DNA from: an uncultured Dysgonomonas sp.
GTDB lineage: Bacteria > Bacteroidota > Bacteroidia > Bacteroidales > Dysgonomonadaceae
Direction of reading: 5' to 3'
DNA: 25,183 bases
NCBI GenBank assembly: GCA_937875275.1
Contig: CALNCC010000145.1
Coordinates: forward strand, 1 to 25,183
Below are positions 6,976-15,903 of the stretch, in pieces. Position numbers and translations under genes: made by a program. Positions within the stretch are counted from its first letter, which is position 1; every line of letters begins with the position of its first letter. The notes under the pieces are model-generated. The model saw only the letters and a list, made by a program, of their open reading frames with translations. It did not search any database and had not been told where the DNA came from.

Positions 6976-9900
6976 TTATTGTAATAATATAAATTTAATA
7001 CTGATTCCGAAATTTGTATTCGTTGTCGGATACCCTGATGACGTTATCAATGGCTGATTCATCACTTGGTCAAGAAATGCCGCGAATGTCATATACTCGC
7101 TGATCGCATAGTCTGCAGACAACCCTAATGTTACAATTGTGGTTCCGGCGGTTGCCTGTGTGTAGTTTTCTTCGATTTTGCGTATCAATGTTGGTCTTTG
7201 AGTATATGAGAAATTTGCTTTCAGATTAAGATCATTATTGAATTTTTTCGCACTTCGTGAGGTAAGACCGAGTATACGGTTAAACTCGTTGATACGATAA
7301 CCGAACCTTATATCCCATTCGTTTCGCAGTACTTCTATGACTTGATATGATGCCATATTCAATGTAAGATCACGCCCCTTGATATATTTGATTTCGACAG
7401 TCATATTGTTGTTGAACGTAGTTTCGACGCCGAACAACGGATTGAATAACTCATCGATTGAAACTGCCGATATATTGTATGGAGAAGACGGGACAGGGCT
7501 ACCGTTAAGAACATTGCGAATGAATCCGAGATCGTCGCCCGCATCTACCCAATTCGAATATGAATCATAGCCGTTGACTCTATACAGGCTCGAATAGCGA
7601 TGGGAAAGTCTTATTACTTTAAAATGTTTTTTTAATGCATCTATTGTTGTCAATCCGTCATAACTGATATTCCAGTTGGGCAATATAGCCAATAGGGTAG
7701 GGAATGGCGATAACTTATTGCTGTTTGCATCTTTTCCTGTATATGCTGCAAGAAATGCAGGAATCAGTACATCAGGCGAGTTCTGATCCACTCCGTTTAC
7801 TGATGATGAATAAGGTTGCCCTACAAGATGTGCATTCTCTGACATAAACCCATTGTTTGGGTAGACTGTATTTTGGTATTTCTGTTCGAGACGATTTTTG
7901 ATAATCGCTCTGTTATCCAAGAACTTTTGGAATGCTTGAGAATAATAGTTATTGTCTGCTTTGCTCGATTTCAGAGCCGAAGACAGCGAGATTGTTGTCA
8001 TAGAGAAGCTTCCCCCGCGAGAGACCGGGCTACCATCATACATATACTGTATTTCATATCGCTTGTTTACCTCTCTGTTAGCATTGAGGTCTATTGTCAG
8101 ATTCTTGATAGGTTCAATTTGCGTTCTGAACTCGAATGTTTCGGTATTGTTATATATTGCCGGCGATACGTTGAGTGTATCCATAATCAACCAGTTTCGA
8201 TCGAGGGCACTATTTACATAATCTACACCGCCATCCAAGCCAAATGCAAAACCTAAGCCGGGAACCATTCCATAGGCAGAGTTGCCTTGTCCGAAAACAT
8301 CACCTATACCCGGTCTGAAGCCGGCAATGTATGTGTCTTGTCTTTTGCTGTAATTGAAATCGATACTTCTTATCGACATCAATCCCCGAATTGAATATTC
8401 AGCCATGTCTTGCCAAATATTGTTTTCTCCTGCTATTTTCTCTTGAATACTTAATTGTACTACTGCCGAATCTTTATTTGTAATAAGAATCGAATTTTCG
8501 TCAAGTTTCTTGTATTTAACATTATATGTGCGTCCATCGCTCTTGGCGCTGATCTCAATGTTTTTTGTGCCAAGCCCGTGAGCCAATACTGTTGAGGAAT
8601 CTGATGCTAATGTTACTTCCTGTGTGAAACGTTTTCTCTTAGCTCGTTGAGCCTCTTGCGCCCGTCTTTGACGGGTTGTACTGTTTTGCCCTCTTTGGTC
8701 GAATCTGTCATTTATTTTTTTCAGATATCCGAATTTGTTATACAAGTTTCTGAGATCAAAACTATTGCGTGTTTCGAATGCAAGGGTATTGCTGATTGTA
8801 TTACCTAAATCGAGACTGTCTACCTGTGCTCCTCGATCCCACTGATATCCGCTTGTATAATTCAATGACGAAGCTCTAACCCAATCCATAGCCGGAATGT
8901 TTTTAAACGGAATCTGATAGGTTATGGTTGCTGCTTGTCGGTACGAATATGGGTCGCCCAAATTGCGAATACTTCTTTGCACCGAGTCTTTCCATATTTC
9001 GTAATCGTCTCTGTTGAGCTTTTTGTTTACCTGCAAATAGGGTTCTTGTATCTCGGCTTTTGTTCCCGATTGGAATGACGTTTTCAGATTGTTGGTAATA
9101 TCCCAGTTGATATTAAAATCTCTATCCCAAAAGAACGATTGATTCCACGACAAAAACTGATTGGTTGTATTTGCCCCTCCGGCAGAATAGGAGTTCAGAT
9201 CACGCATCATGCTTTCCGAATATTGTCGGTACATATTCGAATTGAAACCAATATTATTAGGCAAGAAATTGATGCCGATGGATTTGGCGAATTTGGCACT
9301 CCCTTTATTGTTTTTCGTTTCGCTGAATGGTTGCCATGTCGGCAATGCCGGAGAGTAGGAGTAATTCATCGTAGCTCTGTAATCTTTGTTCACATCGTAT
9401 ACCGTTGTCGGATTGTTGGTTTCCGACTTGTTGAAGGCATATCCGAATGTAAAGTTTGCCGGATCGTAAGGCATCGGATTTTTACTTTTTATATTCAATT
9501 TCACATTAGAAAGACTAATGCTTTGAGTAGAAACCTTCTCTTGTGCAATACTCTTTATTGAATCTTTTTCAGCTTTGGTCTGCACGATACCCAGTGATTC
9601 GTCCAATTTTATGTCAGTATCGAAAGGATCGTATTCCGGTGTTATTGTTTGTTTCGATTGTGAATAATATACAGGGATAGATAACTTTGCTTCTTTGGGA
9701 ACGAAACGACCGGCATCAACACTGACGCTGACATTATACGATTCAAAATCATCACTTCGTCTTTCCAGCAAACTTTGATCTATTGCCCCAAATCCAGCTG
9801 TTTCTTTCCTTCCCGCGAATGTTATTGATCCAACGTCAGATAATGCGACATGTGCATTCGCCTGTGCTGCCCAACCTCCATTTTCGTCAAAATCGGTCAA

Positions 9901-12900
9901 CCGTAATTCGTTAATCCATATTTCTGTCGATCTTGTTTCTCTCGAATTGTTGCGAACCCCTATCATTATCACGTTCACTTCGCCAAGTGTAGGGTTGCCA
10001 ATTACACTTATCTTATTATTAGGTCTCTCTGGGTCGTATGCTGAATATGCTTGAGTATACGAAACCGTAGAATTTAGTTTTCGTTTTTCTTCATTTCTCT
10101 TCAGTTTCAGATTTTTCAGTAACTCTAAAGAAAAATCAAACATATTGTCATTCGGCCATACGATGTTCCTATCGCTCGGATTATTGGTATTATACGTTCC
10201 CGCAGGAGTTATCGTTAAAGGTATTTCGTATTCATAGTAGTTGTTCTTGTAGTCTGTTCCGATGCGCATAAACACCGAGAGTTCTTTATTGGCTACTTGC
10301 GGCTCATTTATCAAAGACTCGGCATGTGTGTACAATTGCATCCTTTTATATCTTCTCAGGTCGTATGATACATTCTTATACACGGCACGAGCATCTTGCG
10401 GATCGAGATTGTTAACTTTAATTGCTAACGACTGCTCGTTTTCCTGCACCATCTGCATCTGATCGGGATCGATTATACGATTAGTACCCGGAGGCAATAC
10501 ATAGCTTACAGGCTTGCGCTCACTGTTTTCTTCTATGTTGACAGTCGTCATGCTGATGTTGCCTTGTCCCGAAGGAGATTCGTTGACATTCAGTGTTTGC
10601 TGATATGTTCTCCAATCGCCTCTCACCAATTGCAATGTACCGAAACGCAGGAATGTAGTCTGCTTAAATCCGGATAAATACATACGCATAAAACGAATAC
10701 TCTTGAAATTAGATATCCGTCCTACTTTTTTGTCATACTGATGCACCGGGATTTTGAATTGATACCAAGTAACTTCGTTATCCTCTTCCTTTCCGTTACG
10801 TAATGGCACTATCACTTTCCTGCTGTCTACAATATAGTTTTCCCCGACAACCATGTTTTCGGGTCTCAGTTTGACAGCATATTCGTAATACGATTCATTT
10901 TCGTTCATCGTATTGTCTTGATCTATATCTTCAACATCGGGAGTTGTGCGGGCTGCCGAAGAATAGCTTTCCGAAGAATTTTCCGTTGCTACCGAGTTCC
11001 CTTCCGTTCCGTTGAAAAATTTATATCTATCGAGAATCGGAGCTTTTATCTGATCATAGTAATTTCCTCTGTAATAACGATAAGTATCCTTAGCCGGATC
11101 GTTGAACGGAGAAAACGGATCTTGTTGTTGTTCAGATAATGCCGTAGAACTTAATTTGGATGTTAGCTCGTCCAGATATTTTCGGTATGTATCCACATTC
11201 GGAGACTCTAATTCCTCTTGTGTGCTCAATCCATTGAGCCCGACATCCTGTTTCTGACGGCTTTGTGTTCCCTGACTATCATCGAAAGCGTATACCGTCG
11301 ATTGGCGTTTAGGGACTTTCCCCCAAACTGTATATTCAATAGCATCAGGATCGTCATTGATAGGCAGACCGTTTTCGTAGAACTTTTTCCCATCCTTCAG
11401 CACATCTTCCGATATTTCACCTAAATTGAAATAAAGCTCTCCTCCGGTATTGGCTACCGTCTCCTTATCGTTATACACAAACGGGTCCATCAGCCAGAAT
11501 TCGATATACTCTACATTGGTTGCCTCAAAGTCTCTCACATCCATTTTGCGAGTTATTCCTCCCCAACGTTTCTCCGGATTCAAGAGATCGCCATCCGTAT
11601 TTATATTTGTAGCATCGAGATTGTATGGTCCTCTCTCGTTAGGGTAATAAGAGAGATTGAGTACAGACATTGTTCCCGATTCGTTGTGTGCTATATCTCT
11701 GTTAGGATAAAGTTCCCATAAATAGACTTCTCTGACAAAATGATTGGATAGTTGATCTTCATCGTTTTTGATATGGGAAGGTGTGGTAGACGAATTTTTG
11801 CGGGTAAATAATCTGTCTATCATAAACCATGACAGCATCGCTCTATTTTTACCATAATCGATATTATTACTCAATTTCGATTCGTCGAACGACGATGGGG
11901 TAGATGCCAATGTCCACGCATAAGGATTTTTGATGTCTATCGATGATTGAGAATTTTCAAAATCGTCTAAATAAGAGTACCCTCCTGTATATTCGTTCTG
12001 GTAATGACCGGCAATCATTTTTGCAAATTCACCACTAAGATTTATTTGCGATGCCTGAGAAGCATCGACAAAAGGAAGTGCGTCTATCATGTCAGTCAAC
12101 CATTGCGACTGAGTGCGATATGCAAAGTTGAATCCCCAAAGGGTATTCTTCACAGCCTCTGTGCCAATCTCGGGTTTGGTTAATAATGGCTTTTCGTAAT
12201 AGTGCATGACCGTTGTACCGAGTGTAAAATTCTTTGAGAAATCGTAACTCATATTCATTCCCAGCAGCGTCTTTCGCTGCAAACTCATGCTGCGATCTTC
12301 CATCGACACTTGTATCGAGGCATTAGAGTCGATAAGACTTTGGTTGATGATCGTGGCCACACCCGAATCTACAATGTAGTCTACTCCTTCGGTCAAAGTA
12401 ACGCCATTGGCAGTCAGCTTAACCGACCCTTCGGATATATTGAGCCCGTCGAGTTGTATCGTATTCTTTTCCGAAGCAGCACCTTTATAACTACCCGAAA
12501 TATTGAATTTGTTTTTCTCCGCTATTTGTTGAGCAACAGTGAGTGTTGAATCATAGAGTTGTTGGTAGACATATTTTTCGGCAATAGCAGGGTCATTAAT
12601 TTTTTTCTTCAAGTGTGAACCGAATGGTTCAACCACAGGGAAATATACTTTGCCATTACTGCTTCTGATAGTATATCCTTCAAGAAAGTCAAAAGTTCCG
12701 TCGGGTCTTTGATTATCACGCGAATCGAGACGGTCGAGATTCATTACCCTGAGTAGCATCTCATTTTTTATATCACCCTCAGTGATGTAACTCAGATATG
12801 TACCTACCGTATCGGACTGATAAGTGATCTGTAAATTGAAATTTTCTTTCTGTATACTATATCCCCCGATGTCGTATACGTTTTTCATCATCAAGTCCCA

Positions 12901-14442
12901 TGTATATGCCAATGGCGACAGTGATACCGGCTTCAACAGTTTGAGGAACAGTGCTCCCGATTTAGGATTTGCCGGATCGTACTTATCAACAATGTCGCTC
13001 GAAAATTCTCCGACCTGGTAAGTTTTACCATTCATCTTATATTCAAACGAAACAGCAAGAACCTCGTCGGCTTGCAATGCGCCATTCAACGATATATATC
13101 CCAATTGCGGACTGAATGTATATTCTGATGTGTTCAACAAACGGGCGCTTTCTACTTTTTCATAATCCTGCCCACCATCTATGATACCACTGAATGTACC
13201 CGTAACCTGACTTATATCTCTTGCTTGCGCATAGGTTGTGGTTACAGTTGGGTATAGGTTGTTCGCATCATTATGGGGGATTGCTAACGATCCTTTAGGA
13301 GACCATGCGCCGGTATTGCTAATGACCTTATTCTCTGCCAAATCGGCAAATGCAACAATGTTTCTTGCTTGGTTGTAATTCGTGCTTTTATTCGTAATCC
13401 AAACTTCCATACGTGTAATGGTAACAGGAGACTGTACGTATGGGATTTTGCTCATCGCATTATCATAGTTGTCGCGGAAATAGTGAGCGAGAAAGAAGTG
13501 TTTATTCTCGTCATACTGATCAGCTTTAAACTCAAAGTTTACAACCTGAGATCCGCCTTTCGTGTTGAACGAACGAGCTTCTGCTTCTTGTTGCGAAATA
13601 ATAGAATTAACCCTCAGTTTGCCAAATTGAAGTTCCGTATTTATCCCGAAAAGAGATGTCCCCCCGTTGATGAGCGAGTTGGTAGTTGTCATACTTACAT
13701 TTCCCGCCTCAATACGTTTTATGATTTCGTCTTCATCACCCTCGTATCCCAGTTTGATCTTTCTCGAATCGAAATCGAACATCGCATTGGTATTGTAGTT
13801 CAAGTCAAAATTGACTTTTTCGCCTACTGATGCCGTTACATTGACTTGTATATCCTGATCAAAATCGAAAGTCGTTTTGCTGCGATTACGCTCCGAAAGG
13901 GTAGGGTTGTCGGTTTTTGTGTTTTTGACTCCCATCGAGGCTTGTATATATCCCGATGGTGTAAATTTTATTCCTCCCGGGCCGAATAGTCTGTCGATGG
14001 GCTTTAGGCTTAATCCTATATCTTTCAGTTGATAATCTCCCTTTTGGTCTTTATTCTCAAACTCTTCAATAGCCTTGTTTCGGAAATAGGCATTCATCGA
14101 CCTTTTCAGGTTGTAGTCAAAATATTCTTCTCTCGTCATCTTTATAGGGGTCAACATTTCTGCATCACCCACCCTTGTACGAAGAATATAAGCATCTCTT
14201 TCGGTATCGTATTCCGTCTCGGTTTTTATATTGGACGGAGTTTTTAAATCTATCGGATTTTTTTTCTCTAAATCGGCTTTCGTTTCCGGCTGGGTTTTAG
14301 ATACCGGAAATTTGGGAATAGAATCATCAGGTACGAAAAGAATCGATATATTATGAATATAGGCGTCTGCTGCCTGTCCCGAAAGAACAAACATAGTGCA
14401 TACAGCAAATACTATTAATATATATTTAACGTACCTTTTCAA
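6976..14442 (-). CDS. sprA: T9SS outer-membrane translocon SprA (Sov)
   Basis: This 2488-residue protein matches the family in length (SprA of Flavobacterium johnsoniae and Sov of P. gingivalis are about 2400-2500). SprA forms a very large beta-barrel pore in the outer membrane through which T9SS cargo leaves the cell. An N-terminal signal peptide (about 1-25, ending G-Q-A-A-D-A) is followed by two SprA_N-type segments, near 110-400 (F-G-P-G-G-I-K-F, then N-Y-N-T-N) and near 730-900. Long stretches of alternating barrel strands run to the terminal F-I-L-L-Q. A basic stretch rich in R, Q and A near 1917-1935 precedes a small extra beta segment. The start is a TTG at 14442: it gives a proper signal peptide, no in-frame ATG lies between it and the ruvA stop, and the first inner ATG (residue 17) would destroy the signal. 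The 16-nt gap to ruvA implies one transcript. Confidence 0.96.
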   Translation of the reverse strand: MKRYVKYILIVFAVCTMFVLSGQAADAYIHNISILFVPDDSIPKFPVSKTQPETKADLEKKNPIDLKTPSNIKTETEYDTERDAYILRTRVGDAEMLTPIKMTREEYFDYNLKRSMNAYFRNKAIEEFENKDQKGDYQLKDIGLSLKPIDRLFGPGGIKFTPSGYIQASMGVKNTKTDNPTLSERNRSKTTFDFDQDIQVNVTASVGEKVNFDLNYNTNAMFDFDSRKIKLGYEGDEDEIIKRIEAGNVSMTTTNSLINGGTSLFGINTELQFGKLRVNSIISQQEAEARSFNTKGGSQVVNFEFKADQYDENKHFFLAHYFRDNYDNAMSKIPYVQSPVTITRMEVWITNKSTNYNQARNIVAFADLAENKVISNTGAWSPKGSLAIPHNDANNLYPTVTTTYAQARDISQVTGTFSGIIDGGQDYEKVESARLLNTSEYTFSPQLGYISLNGALQADEVLAVSFEYKMNGKTYQVGEFSSDIVDKYDPANPKSGALFLKLLKPVSLSPLAYTWDLMMKNVYDIGGYSIQKENFNLQITYQSDTVGTYLSYITEGDIKNEMLLRVMNLDRLDSRDNQRPDGTFDFLEGYTIRSSNGKVYFPVVEPFGSHLKKKINDPAIAEKYVYQQLYDSTLTVAQQIAEKNKFNISGSYKGAASEKNTIQLDGLNISEGSVKLTANGVTLTEGVDYIVDSGVATIINQSLIDSNASIQVSMEDRSMSLQRKTLLGMNMSYDFSKNFTLGTTVMHYYEKPLLTKPEIGTEAVKNTLWGFNFAYRTQSQWLTDMIDALPFVDASQASQINLSGEFAKMIAGHYQNEYTGGYSYLDDFENSQSSIDIKNPYAWTLASTPSSFDESKLSNNIDYGKNRAMLSWFMIDRLFTRKNSSTTPSHIKNDEDQLSNHFVREVYLWELYPNRDIAHNESGTMSVLNLSYYPNERGPYNLDATNINTDGDLLNPEKRWGGITRKMDVRDFEATNVEYIEFWLMDPFVYNDKETVANTGGELYFNLGEISEDVLKDGKKFYENGLPINDDPDAIEYTVWGKVPKRQSTVYAFDDSQGTQSRQKQDVGLNGLSTQEELESPNVDTYRKYLDELTSKLSSTALSEQQQDPFSPFNDPAKDTYRYYRGNYYDQIKAPILDRYKFFNGTEGNSVATENSSESYSSAARTTPDVEDIDQDNTMNENESYYEYAVKLRPENMVVGENYIVDSRKVIVPLRNGKEEDNEVTWYQFKIPVHQYDKKVGRISNFKSIRFMRMYLSGFKQTTFLRFGTLQLVRGDWRTYQQTLNVNESPSGQGNISMTTVNIEENSERKPVSYVLPPGTNRIIDPDQMQMVQENEQSLAIKVNNLDPQDARAVYKNVSYDLRRYKRMQLYTHAESLINEPQVANKELSVFMRIGTDYKNNYYEYEIPLTITPAGTYNTNNPSDRNIVWPNDNMFDFSLELLKNLKLKRNEEKRKLNSTVSYTQAYSAYDPERPNNKISVIGNPTLGEVNVIMIGVRNNSRETRSTEIWINELRLTDFDENGGWAAQANAHVALSDVGSITFAGRKETAGFGAIDQSLLERRSDDFESYNVSVSVDAGRFVPKEAKLSIPVYYSQSKQTITPEYDPFDTDIKLDESLGIVQTKAEKDSIKSIAQEKVSTQSISLSNVKLNIKSKNPMPYDPANFTFGYAFNKSETNNPTTVYDVNKDYRATMNYSYSPALPTWQPFSETKNNKGSAKFAKSIGINFLPNNIGFNSNMYRQYSESMMRDLNSYSAGGANTTNQFLSWNQSFFWDRDFNINWDITNNLKTSFQSGTKAEIQEPYLQVNKKLNRDDYEIWKDSVQRSIRNLGDPYSYRQAATITYQIPFKNIPAMDWVRASSLNYTSGYQWDRGAQVDSLDLGNTISNTLAFETRNSFDLRNLYNKFGYLKKINDRFDQRGQNSTTRQRRAQEAQRAKRKRFTQEVTLASDSSTVLAHGLGTKNIEISAKSDGRTYNVKYKKLDENSILITNKDSAVVQLSIQEKIAGENNIWQDMAEYSIRGLMSIRSIDFNYSKRQDTYIAGFRPGIGDVFGQGNSAYGMVPGLGFAFGLDGGVDYVNSALDRNWLIMDTLNVSPAIYNNTETFEFRTQIEPIKNLTIDLNANREVNKRYEIQYMYDGSPVSRGGSFSMTTISLSSALKSSKADNNYYSQAFQKFLDNRAIIKNRLEQKYQNTVYPNNGFMSENAHLVGQPYSSSVNGVDQNSPDVLIPAFLAAYTGKDANSNKLSPFPTLLAILPNWNISYDGLTTIDALKKHFKVIRLSHRYSSLYRVNGYDSYSNWVDAGDDLGFIRNVLNGSPVPSSPYNISAVSIDELFNPLFGVETTFNNNMTVEIKYIKGRDLTLNMASYQVIEVLRNEWDIRFGYRINEFNRILGLTSRSAKKFNNDLNLKANFSYTQRPTLIRKIEENYTQATAGTTIVTLGLSADYAISEYMTFAAFLDQVMNQPLITSSGYPTTNTNFGISIKFILLQ

Positions 14443-14458
14443 TGTGTATATAAATGTA

Positions 14459-15043
14459 TTACAACATTTTCAGTGCTATCTTAATGATATTCTCAACAGT
14501 GCATTCCGGATTCTCTTTCTGTATTTTCTGTACAGCCTTTTGCGATGGCTGTTGTGCAAATCCTAACATCACAAGTGCGGCAATAGCTTCTTCACCTGAT
14601 TGATTGGTAGACGATAGTGGTATCGCCAAAAGCTCCGAACCTTCGATCTTTATCTTATCTTTCAGATCTATAATTATACGTTGCGCTGTTTTCAGTCCTA
14701 TCCCTTTTACTGTTTTTAAGGCATCCGAATTGCCGGAAGCGATGACCGAGACAAGCTCCACCGGAGTCATAGAAGACAGTATCATCCGCGCCGTATTGGC
14801 TCCGATGCCGGATACCGTAATTAGTTGGCGGAATATTTCACGTTCACCTTTTTCGGCAAACCCGAAAAGCAAATGAGCATCTTCTCTGATAACTTCGTGA
14901 ATATATACTTTTACATCCTTCTTCCCCGACAGGATAGAATATGTATTAATGGATATGCTGACGAAGTAGCCTATGCCCATGTTCTCGATACAAACCGATG
15001 CCGGTGTCAGATCAGTAATTTCTCCTTTTATGTAGTCTATCAT
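14459..15043 (-). CDS. ruvA: Holliday junction branch-migration protein RuvA
   Basis: RuvA is the cytoplasmic tetrameric DNA-binding subunit that holds Holliday junctions for the RuvB motor during recombinational repair. The 194 residues show the three usual parts: an OB-fold at 1-64 starting M-I-D-Y-I-K-G; a double helix-hairpin-helix region around 70-142 with V-S-G-I-G-A-N-T-A and V-K-G-I-G-L-K-T-A-Q-R; and a short C-terminal RuvB-contact domain (about 150-194, E-E-A-I-A-A-L-V-M-L-G-F). Length is close to the E. coli protein (203). The gene starts with ATG and lies directly before sprA, an order also seen in flavobacteria, so the link reflects old synteny; a shared function is not implied. 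Confidence 0.96.
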   Translation of the reverse strand: MIDYIKGEITDLTPASVCIENMGIGYFVSISINTYSILSGKKDVKVYIHEVIREDAHLLFGFAEKGEREIFRQLITVSGIGANTARMILSSMTPVELVSVIASGNSDALKTVKGIGLKTAQRIIIDLKDKIKIEGSELLAIPLSSTNQSGEEAIAALVMLGFAQQPSQKAVQKIQKENPECTVENIIKIALKML

Positions 15044-15155
15044 AATGCCTGAATATTCATCTTTAATTATTAAACGAGTGTGTTTAGAAAAAATTATAGA
15101 ATGGCGGATGTGATTTCCTTTTTAACAAACATCCTCTTTCATTTCTTATAACTTG

Positions 15156-15163
15156 CAAATATA
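15156..15163 (-). promoter_or_regulatory. Candidate -7 element for ruvA-sprA
   Basis: On the minus strand TATATTTG matches TAnnTTTG, 112 nt before the ruvA start codon. No good -33 element is seen at the usual spacing. It lies back to back with the nitroreductase promoter candidate in the 194-nt divergent gap 15044-15237. Confidence 0.35.
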
Positions 15164-15184
15164 AGGATTTTGAACAAGTTTTTT

Positions 15185-15192
15185 TATCTTTG
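15185..15192 (+). promoter_or_regulatory. Candidate -7 element for the nitroreductase gene
   Basis: TATCTTTG is a full match to the Bacteroidota -7 box, 45 nt before the start codon. The nearest TTTG upstream (15169-15172) is only 12 nt away, shorter than normal, so the -33 element is uncertain. Confidence 0.45.
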
Positions 15193-15237
15193 TTTCCTTT
15201 GCACGAAGATTATATTGATTTAAGTAAAAGATGAGTT

Positions 15238-15879
15238 ATGGGAATTATAAAAAGTACGATAAATAAAGCAAACCGAATATTGAGCGACAGGCGGTCGATA
15301 CGAAAATATGACGAGACAGTAAAAATAAGCCGATCTGAATTAGAGAGCATCATACAAGATGCAATGACAGCACCGTCGTCATTCAATTTGCAACCATGGC
15401 GTTTTGTGGTAATAGACACACCCGAGGCTAAGGAAAAAGTGAAACCATATATGATGTTCAATCTACAACAATTAGAAACATCGTCTGCCATAATAGCTGT
15501 GTATGCTGATAAGAAAGTCGCGGAAACTGCCGATCAGGTTTTGTCTCAGGGTGTAGAAAAAGGTTTGCGAACCGAAGAACAGAAACAACAATTGAAGGAT
15601 ATGATATTGTCCTATATCAGTAGCTATACGCCTGAAAGGTTGGCTAATTCGCTGATGATGGATTGTGGTTTTGTGTGCATACAACTGATGCTATCTGCCA
15701 AAGCTTGTGGATACGATACATGTCCGATAGGAGGATACGACAGACAAGGGTTTTCCGATGCGGTAGGCATGGATACAGAACGATACATGCCGGCGTTGCT
15801 TATATCTATCGGCAAAGCTGCGGAAGACGGCAAAGCATCGACGCGATATTCGGTAGATGCCGTAACTAAATGGATGTAA
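15238..15879 (+). CDS. Nitroreductase-family FMN oxidoreductase
   Basis: This 213-residue cytoplasmic protein fits the NfsB/YdgI-type nitroreductase family of FMN-dependent NAD(P)H oxidoreductases. The FMN phosphate-binding start R-R-S-I-R-K-Y is at 18-24, the flavin-contact segment A-P-S-S-F-N-L-Q-P-W at 45-54, and a later I-G-G-Y-D near 160-165 matches the 'PIGG' loop. The natural substrate (quinones, nitro compounds or flavins) cannot be told. An ATG at 15231 is in another frame that stops early, so 15238 is the start. The M3 peptidase gene begins 24 nt after the stop, with no terminator between, so the two are probably one transcript. Confidence 0.92.
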   Translation: MGIIKSTINKANRILSDRRSIRKYDETVKISRSELESIIQDAMTAPSSFNLQPWRFVVIDTPEAKEKVKPYMMFNLQQLETSSAIIAVYADKKVAETADQVLSQGVEKGLRTEEQKQQLKDMILSYISSYTPERLANSLMMDCGFVCIQLMLSAKACGYDTCPIGGYDRQGFSDAVGMDTERYMPALLISIGKAAEDGKASTRYSVDAVTKWM

Positions 15880-15903
15880 AGAACCCAATTATAAATTAAG
15901 AGT

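Noticed and set aside
13369..13830. A 153-codon open frame on the plus strand, opposite sprA
   Set aside because: It lies entirely antisense to a well-supported coding region, has no recognisable domain or credible signal, and similar shadows occur all along sprA.
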